Assembly: GCA_028015205.1 (NCBI GenBank) | Contig: CM051519.1 | Location: 84,341,539-84,405,538 of the forward strand | DNA: 64,000 nt | Source of the DNA: Mytilisepta virgata | Lineage: Eukaryota > Mollusca > Bivalvia > Mytilida > Mytilidae | Direction: 5' to 3' | Shown: in pieces, positions 1 to 10,869 of the stretch | How the letters are laid out: each line of letters starts with the position of its first letter | Position numbering within the stretch: the first letter of the stretch is position 1 | Program-made: the position numbers and the translations under genes | The notes under the pieces: generated by a model | Databases searched by the model: none | What the model was told of the DNA's origin: nothing | The model's input: only the letters and a program-made list of their open reading frames with translations

Positions 1-302
1 ATTTGGGTGTTAAATTTCACTCATGCTCATCGACAATAAAATTGTAATTTACAATGAATTTAAAAGAAATAATGTTTGTTTACATTTATTTTCTATACTT
101 TTAATGTTAAGAAATATTAGTATATCACATATTTGTAAAATTTGATTATTACAAATGAAAAAGTACAATGCATGTCATTTTTTTTAAAATTAGATATTTA
201 TTCTAATTTATTACAAGAAAGGTCATGCAATTTAAATCTTGTTTTCTGCCTCCTGTTTGTCGTTTAATATTTTTGTCTGAAAGTGAATGAACACACAGAT
301 AC

Positions 303-448
303 CTGTAACCTTTTAAATACTCCCAACTTCTGATTAGCAAATCCATATTTTGGGCAGTCTAACGACAACTCTTCATCTTTATAAGGTGATTGTTCAATAT
401 GCCAATCAAAGTCCTCTTCTTCTTCTTCTTCTTCAGTCTGTGCATCAT
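303..448 (-). CDS. SHQ1: SHQ1 coding exon 5 (residues 112-160)
   Basis: 146 nt between acceptor CCGACAG and donor GTATCT. It encodes a seven-Glu run, then EDFDWHIEQSPYKDEE and YGFANQKLGVFKRLQ, matching the DDEEFDW.IEQ and YGFGN..SGV.QRLQ blocks of the family. The polypyrimidine tract upstream of the acceptor is weak, but the phase (1 in, 0 out) and the protein match fix the borders. The next exon is outside the window. Confidence 0.92.
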
Positions 449-3400
449 CTGTCGGTTTAAAATTATATTACTACCTCTTTTCTAGACCCAACAAATTTCT
501 CATTGTTGCAGAAATTTAACAAAAATTATATTTCAATTTTGGCCATTTATCAACCACATTTAGAAAATGTTAAACCCCAAAATTATCAATAGATCATGAA
601 AGAAACACAAGAAAACCTGATATTCAATACCTTAACTTATATTTTTATGTACATGTACTGCAAGCCAAATTACTATGTACAACACGTATAATAAAGAAAC
701 CATAATGGCAAATGCAGATTGAAACTAAAAATCGTGTCTGTAAGACACAGATGCCCCGACTAAAATGTAGGTTATCATGTTTGAATGCTGAGGCACATCT
801 GCTGATGAAGTTTCGTTGATATACTATGCTTAGTTCCAAAGAAATGAACCTAAAGGCAAAACTTAACCAGAGTGGCTCAAGCATAAAATGTAGGTAATAA
901 TGACCCAATTATTGTATGACTGCTCATTACTACCCAAGGCACATCCACTAATGAAGATTCATTGGTACACTATGCTAAGTTTCAGAGAAATGAACCTGAG
1001 TGCAAAACTTAACCACATAGTTTGGATGTATGGACAGACAAGGGTAACTCTATATGCCCCATCCACATTCATGGGCAGGGCATAAAAAGTGGAATTCCAT
1101 TAAAATGCAATAAAAACCATCCCGACCATCAACCTATTCATAATCTTTGTTCTTTTTGCCTTTAGAAAAGACGGACGACAAATTCAGATATCAAAGATAA
1201 ATTGGTCTGAAATGGAGAAAATACTCCACTGATTATAGGAAACAAAAACAAAAACTATAACTGTGAGTGACCTCACTGAGTGATACCCTTTGTTTGCAGA
1301 TGGTATAATAAAAATGTTTACTTTTTATGTTTCCTCACCTAAAACTTCAATCAAAGGAGATTGTATAGTTGTCTGCCCTTTAGGTGTCAGTAGTTTAGTT
1401 ATCATATCTAATCCTTCGAATGTTTCTCCTTCTGTTTCTTTAGGTACTCTAACTGTGAATGACCCTAAAAAATAAAAATTCAGTTTACTCATCTTCATAA
1501 ATATCTTATAAAATAAAAGGGTTATAAGTACAACCTAATTGAATCATACAATTTGAAATAAATATCTTCTAGGATTTTGTAATGACCTCTCCATCAACCT
1601 AACTGATCATCACTGGTATGCCTGTTTCATAATTCCTTGATATATTTTATATATATATTGTATATAATTGATACATTTGTTTGGAACTGAACAGAAATAA
1701 TTATGTTAATCCACAAAACATACATGTACTAGTATGTATTACCTGTGTTTATCATTGTATATAATTTTTGTTTGGAAATGAACAGAAATAATTGTTAATC
1801 CACAAAACATACATGTACCAGTATGTATTACCTGTGTTTATCATTTTATCGTATTTCCTCATGGCTATATCGACCTGCTGAGGCCTTCACAATTTCCCGT
1901 ATTTCGGCACTGTGACATCGTAAAGAGTTGACCCGACCCTAATATGAGCTGACCCGAATATATCAGCGACGTCATAATGTTTGACCCAACGTTGACCCGA
2001 ATATATCAGGAAAACATCCGTTTATAGGCAGATGGCCATTGAAAAGTAAGAAATTCCATTAAGATTGATAGTTAACAATACGATAAATTTATCATCAGAT
2101 TTTCTTCAAACAAATATTGTAAAATATAAGCAATAAGCTCACTCGCCGAAAAAGCTTCACATTGTGTCTCGCAGCTGATATTTTACGATATACGTTTGCA
2201 GAAAACCTGATAATATGTACATATATAATTTTTGTTTGGAACTGAACAGAAATAATTATGTTAATCCACAAAACATACATGTACCAGTATGTATTACCTG
2301 TGTTTATCATTGTATATAATTGATACATTTGTTTGAAACTGAACAGAAATAACTATGTTAATCTACAAAAGATACATGTACCAGTATGTATTACCTGTGT
2401 TTATAATTATCATTTTGGTAGTTTGATTGGGGTCTAAAAGCCTTGATCGAAACAGATTTTGTATGAAGTGCAGAATCGCTTCAAACAAAAAATTTGTACC
2501 AGGTCAAGGCTTCTAAAACCCTCTAAAACTACTAAAATGATGCATTCAATTCTTAGAATTACAACTATTACATTGAGTGTGGTGAAATACCGGGATTTCA
2601 AAGTGAAATCAAATCCTATAATTCACCCAGTGAAATCTCAAGTCATATTTCACTCTACGAAGTGACGTAACAATAGCCGTCACCAACGATGTTGCTATAC
2701 AAATGTCGTCGCATAGTTAAATAAAAACATAATCTCTTGTATTTTCTTGTTAAATTTTGTGAAATATGTCAATGTAATAAACAGAATAACTAATCTGGAA
2801 ATTTGAATACCAAAGATCTACAACTCATGACCAAAAAACACTAATAATTCACTCATGTGATACGCGCACTCGTGAATTAATGTGTTGTTCAATAACTCGT
2901 TGTAGATTTTTAAGTATTCACATTTCAAGATTAGTTATACTATAATTATTTGCTTACCAAAAAGACACTGCTGAAAATGGATGCTGACAAAGCATCAATT
3001 TAAAATTTGAATCCCAACTGAACTGAAGTATAAAGGAACTGTTTCAGTCTGGTAACCATCTGAAACTGGTTTACAACAAATAAATAGAAATGGTTCATAA
3101 CAGTTCTAACCAGATGAAATGGTTTCTTTCAAATGAGTGGCCAAAATATGTTGATGTTAAGTCAACTTTATGACTGACATCTGTATACTTTTCCAAAGGC
3201 TTATTTTACTAAGCAATAAAATATATTTAGTAAAGGGTATACCTTTGTCTGCATCATATTTTGCCTCTTCCCTGCCATCCTCTACAATGTTCCCTGGCAA
3301 CGTCAATCTAAATTACAAAATGCAAATGTCCAATATATATTCAAATGTATGTTAAAACAGATCCATATGCAGGGAGACAAATTTAAACAAGTTTAAATTC

Positions 3401-5421
3401 ATAACTTGTTTTAGATCCCTTTACTTAGAAATACATACTTCCTGTGATTGTATAGTACATGTTATATGTATTGACTTGATTTGTGCATATATTATCAAAT
3501 AAAATATGTTTACACTAAAACAGATACATGTAATGGTTATCTGTAAATGGCAAGCAGTTCTACTTGAGTAAATGTGAGGCTTTATCTTGCTTTAAGGTAT
3601 GATATATGGGCTTAGTGTTGAAGAGAATACAGCAATGTTCAACAGGAAATATACCATTAAATTAGCTAGCTGTTTGAATTGTGTTACATTATTGCACATT
3701 TTTCTTGTATATGTAGATTAATACTATATCAATGTTTTTCCTTATTACACAGTCCAAAAGTATAATAGTTTCCTGAAACCATTATCCAAATTTTCACCTC
3801 CTAAGTTTGTCATATAAGGGTGTCTGGCTTTTTTTTTAACTCATTTTCCTTATTTATTTCAAACATGATATAAAACCATTTAATATGTACTATAGAATTT
3901 CAAGTTAACAATTGTACTACATACATGTATTTATAATATACATGTATATATACTTAAATCAATATAACTTTTACCTTAGAAAATATGGCTTGGAATGGAA
4001 TCTAAATTCATTATGTTCTATAAATATTTCAGTGTCTGTAACCTGGAAAATAAAAATATTTGTTCAATCACATACTTTTGTGAATCATTATGTAATAGTT
4101 TTAACCATCAGATTTATTACAATGTTCAGTCCAACAGGATACGTACTGGTACCCCGTTACGGGATCCTTTTATTTTTCATATTTCATTATTATCACTACT
4201 GCACCATTATTTATGTTATGACCTTAAACATATATGGTTCATACTTTCACCATGAGAAATCACTGCATTACATTTGGTGTAAAATTGATACTTTTCCATT
4301 ATGACTGAAAGGTTCATTTTTCTTTAACCCTGCAGCATTGAGGTTGAGTTAATTGTCTGACTCTCTGAAAATCATAACTTCATGGAAAATAATCAAACTA
4401 CACATAAGTTCAGTAAAGGTTTGACACAAAAACTGAATTTTATTATACATTTCAGTTTTTTATTGCATTACTAATATTTTGTGAAGCTTGTGACCCTTTG
4501 AAACTGAAAGCAGACTTTATCCTCTCAACATAAAAATCATAATCCTGGTCATTTCACTCGGATTCCTGTTCATCCCGGTTCATTTGATTTCATTCTGACA
4601 TTTAAACATGTATGGATTACAGAAATATAAATGTGGTGGAGCATATATACTCTATAAAAGGATACTCTAAGATACCGAATGAAGATAAACATTGCAAATT
4701 TTGTGTTTCTGTAGAAGATGAAAAACATTTCTGAGGATAGGAGACTAATATTTCGATGTTGACTTTAGTTTTTTTTTTTTTTTTTTAATATGGTGTCCCA
4801 AATTGTGGTAGAGTATGTACATTGTATCTATACATTTTGTACTTTTCACTCATATACATGTATAACAAACAATAGAGATTCCCGTTGTTTTTTAGATATC
4901 TTTTTTTGCTACGAATCATCACCTTTAATAATTCTTTGATCTACAATTTTCCTAAATCAGTGAACTCATCTCAAGCTGAGAATAGTTAGAACAAAGAGTT
5001 TAATTATGTTCAAAAAGTCATCAAAAGGTAACAGGCAACCAAGACAAGACGACCCATTACCAAAAATCATTGTACTCTGGTGCAGAATGTATGCAAATTG
5101 TGACTTAGATTGCAGGTATTTTAATGTTACTGTCATCAAGTGCTAAACGTGAAAAGGTACAGTGCTTTTTAAAATGTTTCATGGTAGACTTAGGAATCGA
5201 TATTTCTATGTTTGTTAAATAAAATGCCCTTTTTGAAAAGTTGCCTTAATCCCATAATCCGCATTGCACTAAAAAACAAGCTTTGAACACATTTGTTTCC
5301 TGGTGAGACATACACCTTGACCAATTCATTCTAATAGGTAACTTACCCTTGCATATGGTGTCTTGATAATAAATGTTATAAATGCATGATCTTGGTTGAT
5401 CTCAAAAGCTGGCGTCAGCAT
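303..5421 (-). CDS. SHQ1: SHQ1 H/ACA RNP assembly factor, N-terminal 160 codons (5 exons, 3' part outside window)
   Basis: Join on the minus strand of 5347-5421, 3975-4042, 3243-3307, 1339-1464 and 303-448, 480 nt in all. Every junction has GT/AG borders and the phases (0,2,1,1,0) keep one open frame. The product starts MLTPAFEINQ, close to the family start MLTPAF. Residues 1 to about 111 form the CS/Hsp20-like domain (FRFHSKPYFLR, LTLPGNIVEDG, YDADKG, FTVRVPKET). A run of seven Glu (117-123), then FDWHIEQSPY and YGFANQKLGVFKRLQ, which open the SHQ1-specific domain, follow. In yeast and human this protein holds the pseudouridine synthase dyskerin/Cbf5 away from RNA before H/ACA snoRNP and telomerase RNP assembly. 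That role is family knowledge. Later exons must lie below position 303. Confidence 0.95.
751..1084. mobile_element. Short element with ATGCCC ends and two ~123 bp internal repeats
   Basis: Lies in SHQ1 intron 4. It opens with ATGCCCC at 751 and closes with a GGGCAT at 1078-1083. Inside are two diverged copies of a unit of about 123 bp, each beginning AAAATGTAGG (762 and 885). The unit resembles the 146 bp core repeats at 40593-41000 (AAAATGTAGGTCAGAGTGACCC), so this is a distant relative. A GGACAGAC tract precedes the right end. No protein is encoded; the ORFs across it are by-products. Confidence 0.6.
1339..1464 (-). CDS. SHQ1: SHQ1 coding exon 4 (residues 70-112)
   Basis: 126 nt between acceptor TTTTTTAG and donor GTGAGG. 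It encodes SFTVRVPKETEGETFEGLDM and the last part of the CS domain up to SPLIEVL. It corresponds to the FTIRLPKE...FEGLNML segment of vertebrate SHQ1. Phase 1 on both sides. Confidence 0.93.
1658..2410. repeat. Four copies of a ~95 bp repeat, two pairs split by ~365 bp of other DNA
   Basis: Copies start near 1658, 1755, 2216 and 2310. Each reads GGAACTGAACAGAAATAATT, then AACATACATGTACCAGTATG and TTACCTGTGTTTATCATT. The first and second pairs are separated by 1851-2215, a stretch with several GTTGACCCGA words and no homology to the copies. This looks like a tandem array interrupted by an insertion. It lies in SHQ1 intron 3. Confidence 0.7.
2411..2539. repeat. Imperfect inverted repeat (hairpin), ~38 bp arms
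   Basis: The left arm begins CATTTTGGTAGTTT near 2411. The right arm is its approximate reverse complement, ending AAACTACTAAAATG near 2539. The arms share the AAGCCTTGA core. Probably the remains of a foldback element in SHQ1 intron 3. Confidence 0.55.
2560..2940. mobile_element. Foldback/MITE-like element
   Basis: Arms at about 2786-2829 (ATAACTAATCTGGAAATTTG) and 2895-2938 (CATTTCAAGATTAGTTAT) pair with few mismatches. They also share ATCTACAAC / GTTGTAGAT. The interior has paired TTCACTCAT and CGTGAATTA words. The 2560-2680 flank has several GTGAAAT words and may belong to the same element. No coding capacity. Confidence 0.55.
3243..3307 (-). CDS. SHQ1: SHQ1 coding exon 3 (residues 48-70)
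   Basis: 65 nt between acceptor AATTTAG and donor GTATAC. It completes Arg48 and encodes LTLPGNIVEDG and AKYDADKG, the LTLPG...YDADKG block of the CS domain. It exits in phase 1, leaving the first base of Gly70. Confidence 0.93.
3975..4042 (-). CDS. SHQ1: SHQ1 coding exon 2 (residues 26-48)
   Basis: 68 nt between acceptor TTCCAG and donor GTAAAAG. It encodes VTDTEIFIEHNEF and RFHSKPYFL plus two bases of Arg48. The KPYFLR motif is the hallmark of the SHQ1 CS domain. Phase 0 entry and phase 2 exit match both neighbouring exons. Confidence 0.93.
4672..4734 (+). pseudogene. Possible LINE C-terminal zinc-knuckle relic
   Basis: One plus-strand frame reads IPNEDKHCKFCVSVEDEKHF then a stop. The C-x2-C followed by V-E-D-E-x-H-F is typical of the zf-RVT segment near the end of L1/CR1-type ORF2 proteins. 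The piece is only about 20 codons and has no other LINE sequence around it, so this is a tentative call. It lies in SHQ1 intron 1, antisense to the gene. Confidence 0.35.
5347..5421 (-). CDS. SHQ1: SHQ1 coding exon 1 (residues 1-25)
   Basis: ATG at 5421 reading leftward, ending in codon AGG just before donor GTAAGT (5346-5341). It encodes MLTPAFEINQDHAFITF and on to PYAR, the first strand of the CS domain. The start is chosen because MLTPAF is the conserved family N-terminus. The 5' UTR runs to higher coordinates and its end is not visible. Confidence 0.95.
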
Positions 5422-6689
5422 GGTTCACCAGGTTTACTAAAATTAAGGTGACAGGAAATGTGGCTGGATGAATTTTTAATTTTTAAACTAGAATGTTATT
5501 GTCAGAATTTGCAATTTGTCAATAATCCCCACAGATTAAAAAAATGATATCGTTGTCCATGAACGTTTTACCAAATTTTTGCGGATAAAGCCGATATTAA
5601 TTTTATATTATTCGACAATTCAATCGCTGAATTGTTACTCAAGCATCTGATCTATATGCTTTTTTCACTGCATTTACTGCACATCCACGTGCACTTGGCG
5701 AATGTAAATAATTATCATTCTAATTTTCGATTCGTTGACGGAATGGTCTGTGTTAAGTTTTGTATTGTCATAATATATTTCCAAGATTTCAAGATTTCAA
5801 GATTTTATTCAATAAATCTCAGATACATGAAGTGTAACATAAGGAAATAATACGTTTTAAAATATAAATGAGAAAACGAACAAGAAGACAATATATGTAT
5901 ACATTCAAACCTTTTCAAAACATTCCATTCATTTTACGAATAAAAATTGCTAAATGCTTACAGGAACAAGAGACATATAAAACATATATATGATAGTATT
6001 ATATGATCCCTGATGCTATAATCTTCTACACAACAAAATTTTAGTAAACCTGCTATCTTATTAACATGTGGATATTGTAAATAGTATTTGGCAAAAAATT
6101 ATTCCGGAGTTCTACCAAAGATGATTTTTGACATTCGAGTAAAACGTGATATTCATCCCCAAAGTGTACATAACCCATCAAACGAAGTAGGAAACTTGCG
6201 TTTTTTATCGAACATTTTTTTTTCTTCCTCTCCGATTTTGTTCGTTCGAGTTCTCAATAAGGGTCAGAGATATGGATCTGAGATTTTCCACGATGAGAGA
6301 TCAATGTTTCTATATTCATTTTTTAATGGGGGTCAGGGGCGGGTAGGGGTGAGGGCGTAATGGGCGTACGCCCCCCCCTAAAAAAAAACTATCGTAATCT
6401 GCTTATATTGTATTGAATATGACAATTTATCATATTCATTAATTAAACACATACTGTGATTTCTTTTTAAACCAAGTCAGGAACCGTTACATTAGTGCAT
6501 TTCACAATAATTTTATGTTTTTTAGCGAGAGTTTTATTATACGCCCCCCTTTCAAATATCTGGAAACGCCCCTGGGGGTCACTGAGACGTATAAAGAGCA
6601 GTTCAAAAAGGCTAGGGGTTTACTATAGGACTCTATGGGGAAACATTTTTTTCATAGGAAAACTCTACGAGAGTGACCAATAACAAACA
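5422..6689. other. SHQ1 5' flank; no gene recognised
   Basis: Holds the 5' UTR and presumed promoter of SHQ1, but no TATA box at a fixed distance or other promoter element can be asserted. 6320-6580 is locally G/C-run rich (C8 at 6371-6378) and looks like the edge of the diverged tandem array that follows. ORFs here resemble no protein family known to me. Confidence 0.4.
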
Positions 6690-7960
6690 TATTTCATATA
6701 TTTTATTATACACCGTGACAACACCTATTAAATGACATATACCTCTAGGGGGGGTCGATAATTTTGAAAAATTTTATATGCAATTAAAATCAATAGCTTT
6801 AAATCATATATTTTATTATTCTTCGTAACAAGACGCATTAAATGACATGTACCTCATTATTCAATGATCCTCAACCTCATAAATCGATAATGTCCAATTA
6901 TCTGACAAACCGTTGAAATCCCCTCCCCTAAACCATACATTTTCTTATTCACCATGGTAAGACGTACCAATTGACATATACCTCGCTTCCCCGGGGGGTT
7001 ATCACCACTCCCATCAAATCAATAATGTTCAATTATCTCATAAACCGTTAAAATCCCCACCCCTAAACCATATATTTTCTTATTCCCCATGGTAAGACGC
7101 ACCAAATAACACATACCTCGCTTCCCCGGGGATTATCACCACTGCCATCAAATCAATTATGTCCAATTATCTCATAAACCGTTAAAATCCCCACCCCTAT
7201 CTGGGACTATTATACTAGTATAGTATAATAGTCCCAGCCTCTATAAACCATATATTTTCATATTTCCCATGGTAAGACGCACCAAATGACACATACCTCG
7301 CTTTCGCAGGGGGGTTATGATCACTACCATCAAATCAATAATGTTCAATTATCTCATAAATCGCGACGTCATAATGAAGAAACCGCACTGAGAGCGATGC
7401 GTATAAACATGATAACAATGATACATACCTCATTACTCAATGGCGTCATTCTCGCCTCCTTAACTAATATCTTGAATTATATAAAACTAAAAATCTATAA
7501 GAAACCCGACACCTAAACCGTATATTTTCTTATTCCCATGACAAGACGCATGAACTGATATATACCTCATTTACCCAAGGGTTCATCCCCACCCCCCTCG
7601 AATCATTTGTCTTTTACTATCTCGTATAACATTGAAATCCTTGCCCCTAAATTCTATATTCTCTTTTTCCCCATGATACGACATACAGATTGATAAAAAC
7701 CTAACACCCCAACCAAAAGGAGGGGGGGGGTGGTCAATCAATAATTTTTAATTATTTCAAAATCCGTAAAAATGTTTATCTCTTTAACACGTTAATTTTC
7801 AGCAATATTCAAATCTCATTTAACTTCATGCTCCATAACAACATATATTTCTAATTGCCTATAAGGAGAAGCAATAAATGATTTTACACATTGCCCGGGG
7901 AATGGGGTATTCCCTCGTTAAAATTCAACAAAAGACATTGAGATCCTTGGCCCTTAATTA
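6690..7960. repeat. Diverged ~135 bp tandem array
   Basis: Repeated blocks read TATATTTTCTTATTCCCCAT, GGTAAGACGCACCAAATGAC, ACATACCTCGCTTCCC and CTCATAAACCGTTAAAATCC. The CCATGG landmark falls at 6952, 7087 and 7267; the first spacing is 135 bp and the second is 180 bp because 45 bp is inserted. Older copies lie on both sides (near 6700, 6820, 7535 and 7664). The array sits upstream of SHQ1, between the two genes. Confidence 0.8.
7201..7237. repeat. Perfect 37 bp palindrome inserted in the tandem array
   Basis: CTGGGACTATTATACTA, a GTA spacer, then the exact reverse complement: 17 bp arms with a 3 base loop. Relative to the neighbouring units it is part of an extra 45 bp placed between CCCCTA and TAAACC. 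No second copy is seen in this window. Confidence 0.85.
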
Positions 7961-7965
7961 TAAAC

Positions 7966-8830
7966 ATTTTTATCCCCGCGCTAGCGAAGCGGTCGGGATA
8001 AAAGTTTTTCTGTTCCGCGTACGTACGTACGTTTGTACGTAATGTCCAGGATTATCTCAGGAACCGTAAGAGATAGAAAACTGAAACTTTGATCATTGTT
8101 AGCATTGTTGATGTAGATTGTGCCGAAGGTTTCGGAATTTTGGAATTTGCCCTTAGGGCATAATTATGAGCAAAAAACGGATTTCGCGATATCCAGTAAA
8201 TAGTGAAATCTTCTAAACTATTTGGACTGTAATGCTAAAACTGAAACCATGACTAGTATTACGTATTATTAATATGGCAAATTAAAAAGTAGCATGAGAA
8301 TTTTTCTGAAACCCCTGGAGGCATAGCAACAAGAGAGTTAAAAAATCCCAAAATCGATAGTCACAGAACTCCTCTCACACCCTAAGCGATAGAAACATAA
8401 CAATTGGTGCATTACTAGCACTTTAAAAGTTGTCCATGTCAATTTAAAGGTTTCGGAATTTTGAAATTTGCCCTTGGGGCAGAACAAATTTTCTGGAAGA
8501 GTCTCAGACTTATTAATTTTTGAAAATTACCAATCAACCATACTATCAGACACTAGCAGAATAATAGCTGTTAAATGGAATATTTTGATTTAAAAAAAAA
8601 TAATTCCAACTTTGGTAAATTTCCTGAAAGACTCTTGGAAATTGAATCTAGCAACCATGCATATTAATAGCCATTTATGTCACAAGAGTTAAGGTAACCA
8701 TTCAATTTCCAAAAATGAAATTCCAACTTTGGTAAATTTCCTGAAAGACTCTAAGACCTTCATTTTTTGGAAATGTATCTAGCAACCATGCATATTAATA
8801 ACCATTAACCATTAAAGAGACCATAGATAC
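7966..8830. repeat. Repeat region with TATCCCCGCG end and internal duplications
   Basis: Begins with the short hairpin CGCTAGCGAAGCG inside TATCCC...GGGATA (7970-8000), then an ACGT microsatellite (8015-8040). A segment reading GGTTTCGGAATTTTG is present at about 8128 and 8450. A segment ATTCCAACTTTGGTAAATTT is present at about 8603 and 8720 (117 bp apart). Probably a decayed non-autonomous element; the right border is unclear. Confidence 0.5.
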
Positions 8831-9119
8831 ACCCACTTCTGCTTCATATCTAGATTGAAATCATATCTTTTTAATTTTCCCATTGTGCACTTCTCAGCAG
8901 TACATACCAACGTCTCCAGCCTATTAGGGTCTACATTTCACAAATGATTTGTCACTACCGGGCGTGTGATTTATGCTGTCACATAAATTTCCAAGACAGG
9001 GTTATGTTCAGCCTTTATTAATTTCATCTCTTCAAAAGATTTACGGTCGTCATCACGAATTGATTGGCCGATACGAAGTTTCTATCTCATGTATGAGACT
9101 AGCTATCTTCAGTTAGATT

Positions 9120-9300
9120 TCACGTCCTTATGAACTGACACCTCATGCTGATCCTTCCGGAGCACCTGGTGTCACTCCTGGATTTTAGTTGGAGTTCACA
9201 TTGCAGGTGCTTTTATGTTTTCTACTACTTTATCATGTCATAATTTCTGCTACTGAAGTAGTTTAGTTATTTTTGTTCTGTCTTCACTTGCTATTAGTTG
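9120..9300. repeat. Dispersed repeat fragment, also present inverted at 43030-43155
   Basis: The segment GGAGCACCTGGTGTCACTCC followed by TTTTAGTTGGAGTTCACATT matches, with substitutions, the reverse complement of 43104-43155 (CACCTGAGTCTACCC...TTTTTTGGTGGGGTCCATGTT). This marks a dispersed family. Its class is not evident and no ORF is associated with it. Confidence 0.45.
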
Positions 9301-9939
9301 GAAAACATAATCTATGTGTTGTTTGGTAATCTTTCGTTCGTATCAGCACTTTGAAATTGCAATTGAATCTATTGTTTAATTTTTCGAGCCTTTGGATGGG
9401 GTTTTTATGCAGATTACGCCATTCTATACCTGCATGCCCTAAAGTCCCCTTCATGTATTTCTCATTTTTGTTTCTTATCAGTTTGAACTAGCTGTTGCAG
9501 CCAGCATTCTGAGACTTGCACATGTGCGTACTATTGCTTTTTGCTTTTATTTGTGGACTTTTGTCTTAAAAGTATTATTTTACGGTATTTGATTTATGTT
9601 TATCGGATATCCACCGATCGCAGGTTTCAAAGGCCTAGGGTTGTGTATTCATAGAAATGCTTAACCATGACACATTCTATACCACTGTCATAGGCCAGTA
9701 TCCCGTGTTCAAGTGGAACACCCTCTTGTATGCTTGCCGTTATGATATTTTATATTATTTTGTGTCGGAATCCTGTTTATTTTGGGATTTGAAGAAGCGA
9801 ATATATAAATGGTTTCTTTAAATGCAGGTTTAATGGTGTAGATAATATGAAAGCAATCATTAAAGTTAGGACTGTCAAGAACAGTATATCATTTGTAGCG
9901 AAAGTGAAATTTCTGTCCTCTGTGCGTAGATGGTTCTTT

Positions 9940-10200
9940 TAGCCTAATTTTGTTTTGTTTTTTTTTCCTGTCTTGTAGCCTTTAGTTGTTTTGTCATGTC
10001 CTTACTTGGTTCGTTTAGCCTTTCGGTTATTTTATCCTATCGGTTGTTTTGTTCTCTGTCCTTGGGTGGTTCTTTTAGCATTTCGTTTGTTTCGTCCTGA
10101 CCTTAGATGTTTTTTCTTCAAGAGCCTTTCGGTTGTTTTGTCCTGTGTTAAAGATGGTTCATTTAGCCTTTCGGTTGTTTTGGCATTTGAATACTTTCTC
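9940..10200. repeat. Irregular short tandem repeat
   Basis: Words AGCCTTTCGGTTGTTTTGTC and TGGTTCTTTTAGC recur at about 9939, 9977, 10017, 10077, 10122 and 10164, spaced 40-60 bp. The open frames on both strands here are by-products of the repeat. Confidence 0.6.
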
Positions 10201-10869
10201 CCTTTTCTGTTGTTTTTGTTTTTGAACAATTTAGGGCTTGGGCACAACTGACGAGTAGTAAGTTCAGGAAATGTGAACATCTTGTACCAGAGATAGGAAT
10301 TTGACAACTTAATCAGAGATACCCCTGCTTTTTCCACAAGCAACATCAAATCGAAATGTTGCTAATAATAAGGGCTTCAGAGAGATGCAGATAATATGAA
10401 TCTATATATCAATGTTAATGTTAGGCATATCTAGATATGACAAATAAGTCTGTACAATGTTAATTTGTCTGTACACAACTCAGGCTTTTGGAATTAAATA
10501 GAGGGGAGTATCTGTTCTAATGCCAATACATAACTTCTTTTTTCTTCTCTTCATTTAACACTGCACTAGACAGTATCCTCAAGTTCAGCAAATTTCATTC
10601 TGTAGTGAGAATTCATTCTGAATACCCAGATAGCTGTCAATTATTGATTCAGTCCACTGAACATCACTCGTGACTCAAGTCTTAACTGTCAAAGATTACC
10701 AGTTTTCCAATGAAATTTCAGTTGGTAAGCGGGCTTAATCTCCACCAATAAAAATGATGAACCCTAATAATTTCTGGTTTGGTAAAAAAAATTACAAAGG
10801 CAAAGACAGAAACAAGTTGTTTTGAATTCAAAAAGGATATGCAATATGCATAAGAACAAAACAGCTTAA

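Noticed and set aside
3912..4304. 130-codon plus-strand open frame
   Set aside because: It is antisense to SHQ1 exon 2 (3975-4042), which explains part of its openness; the rest has no motif.
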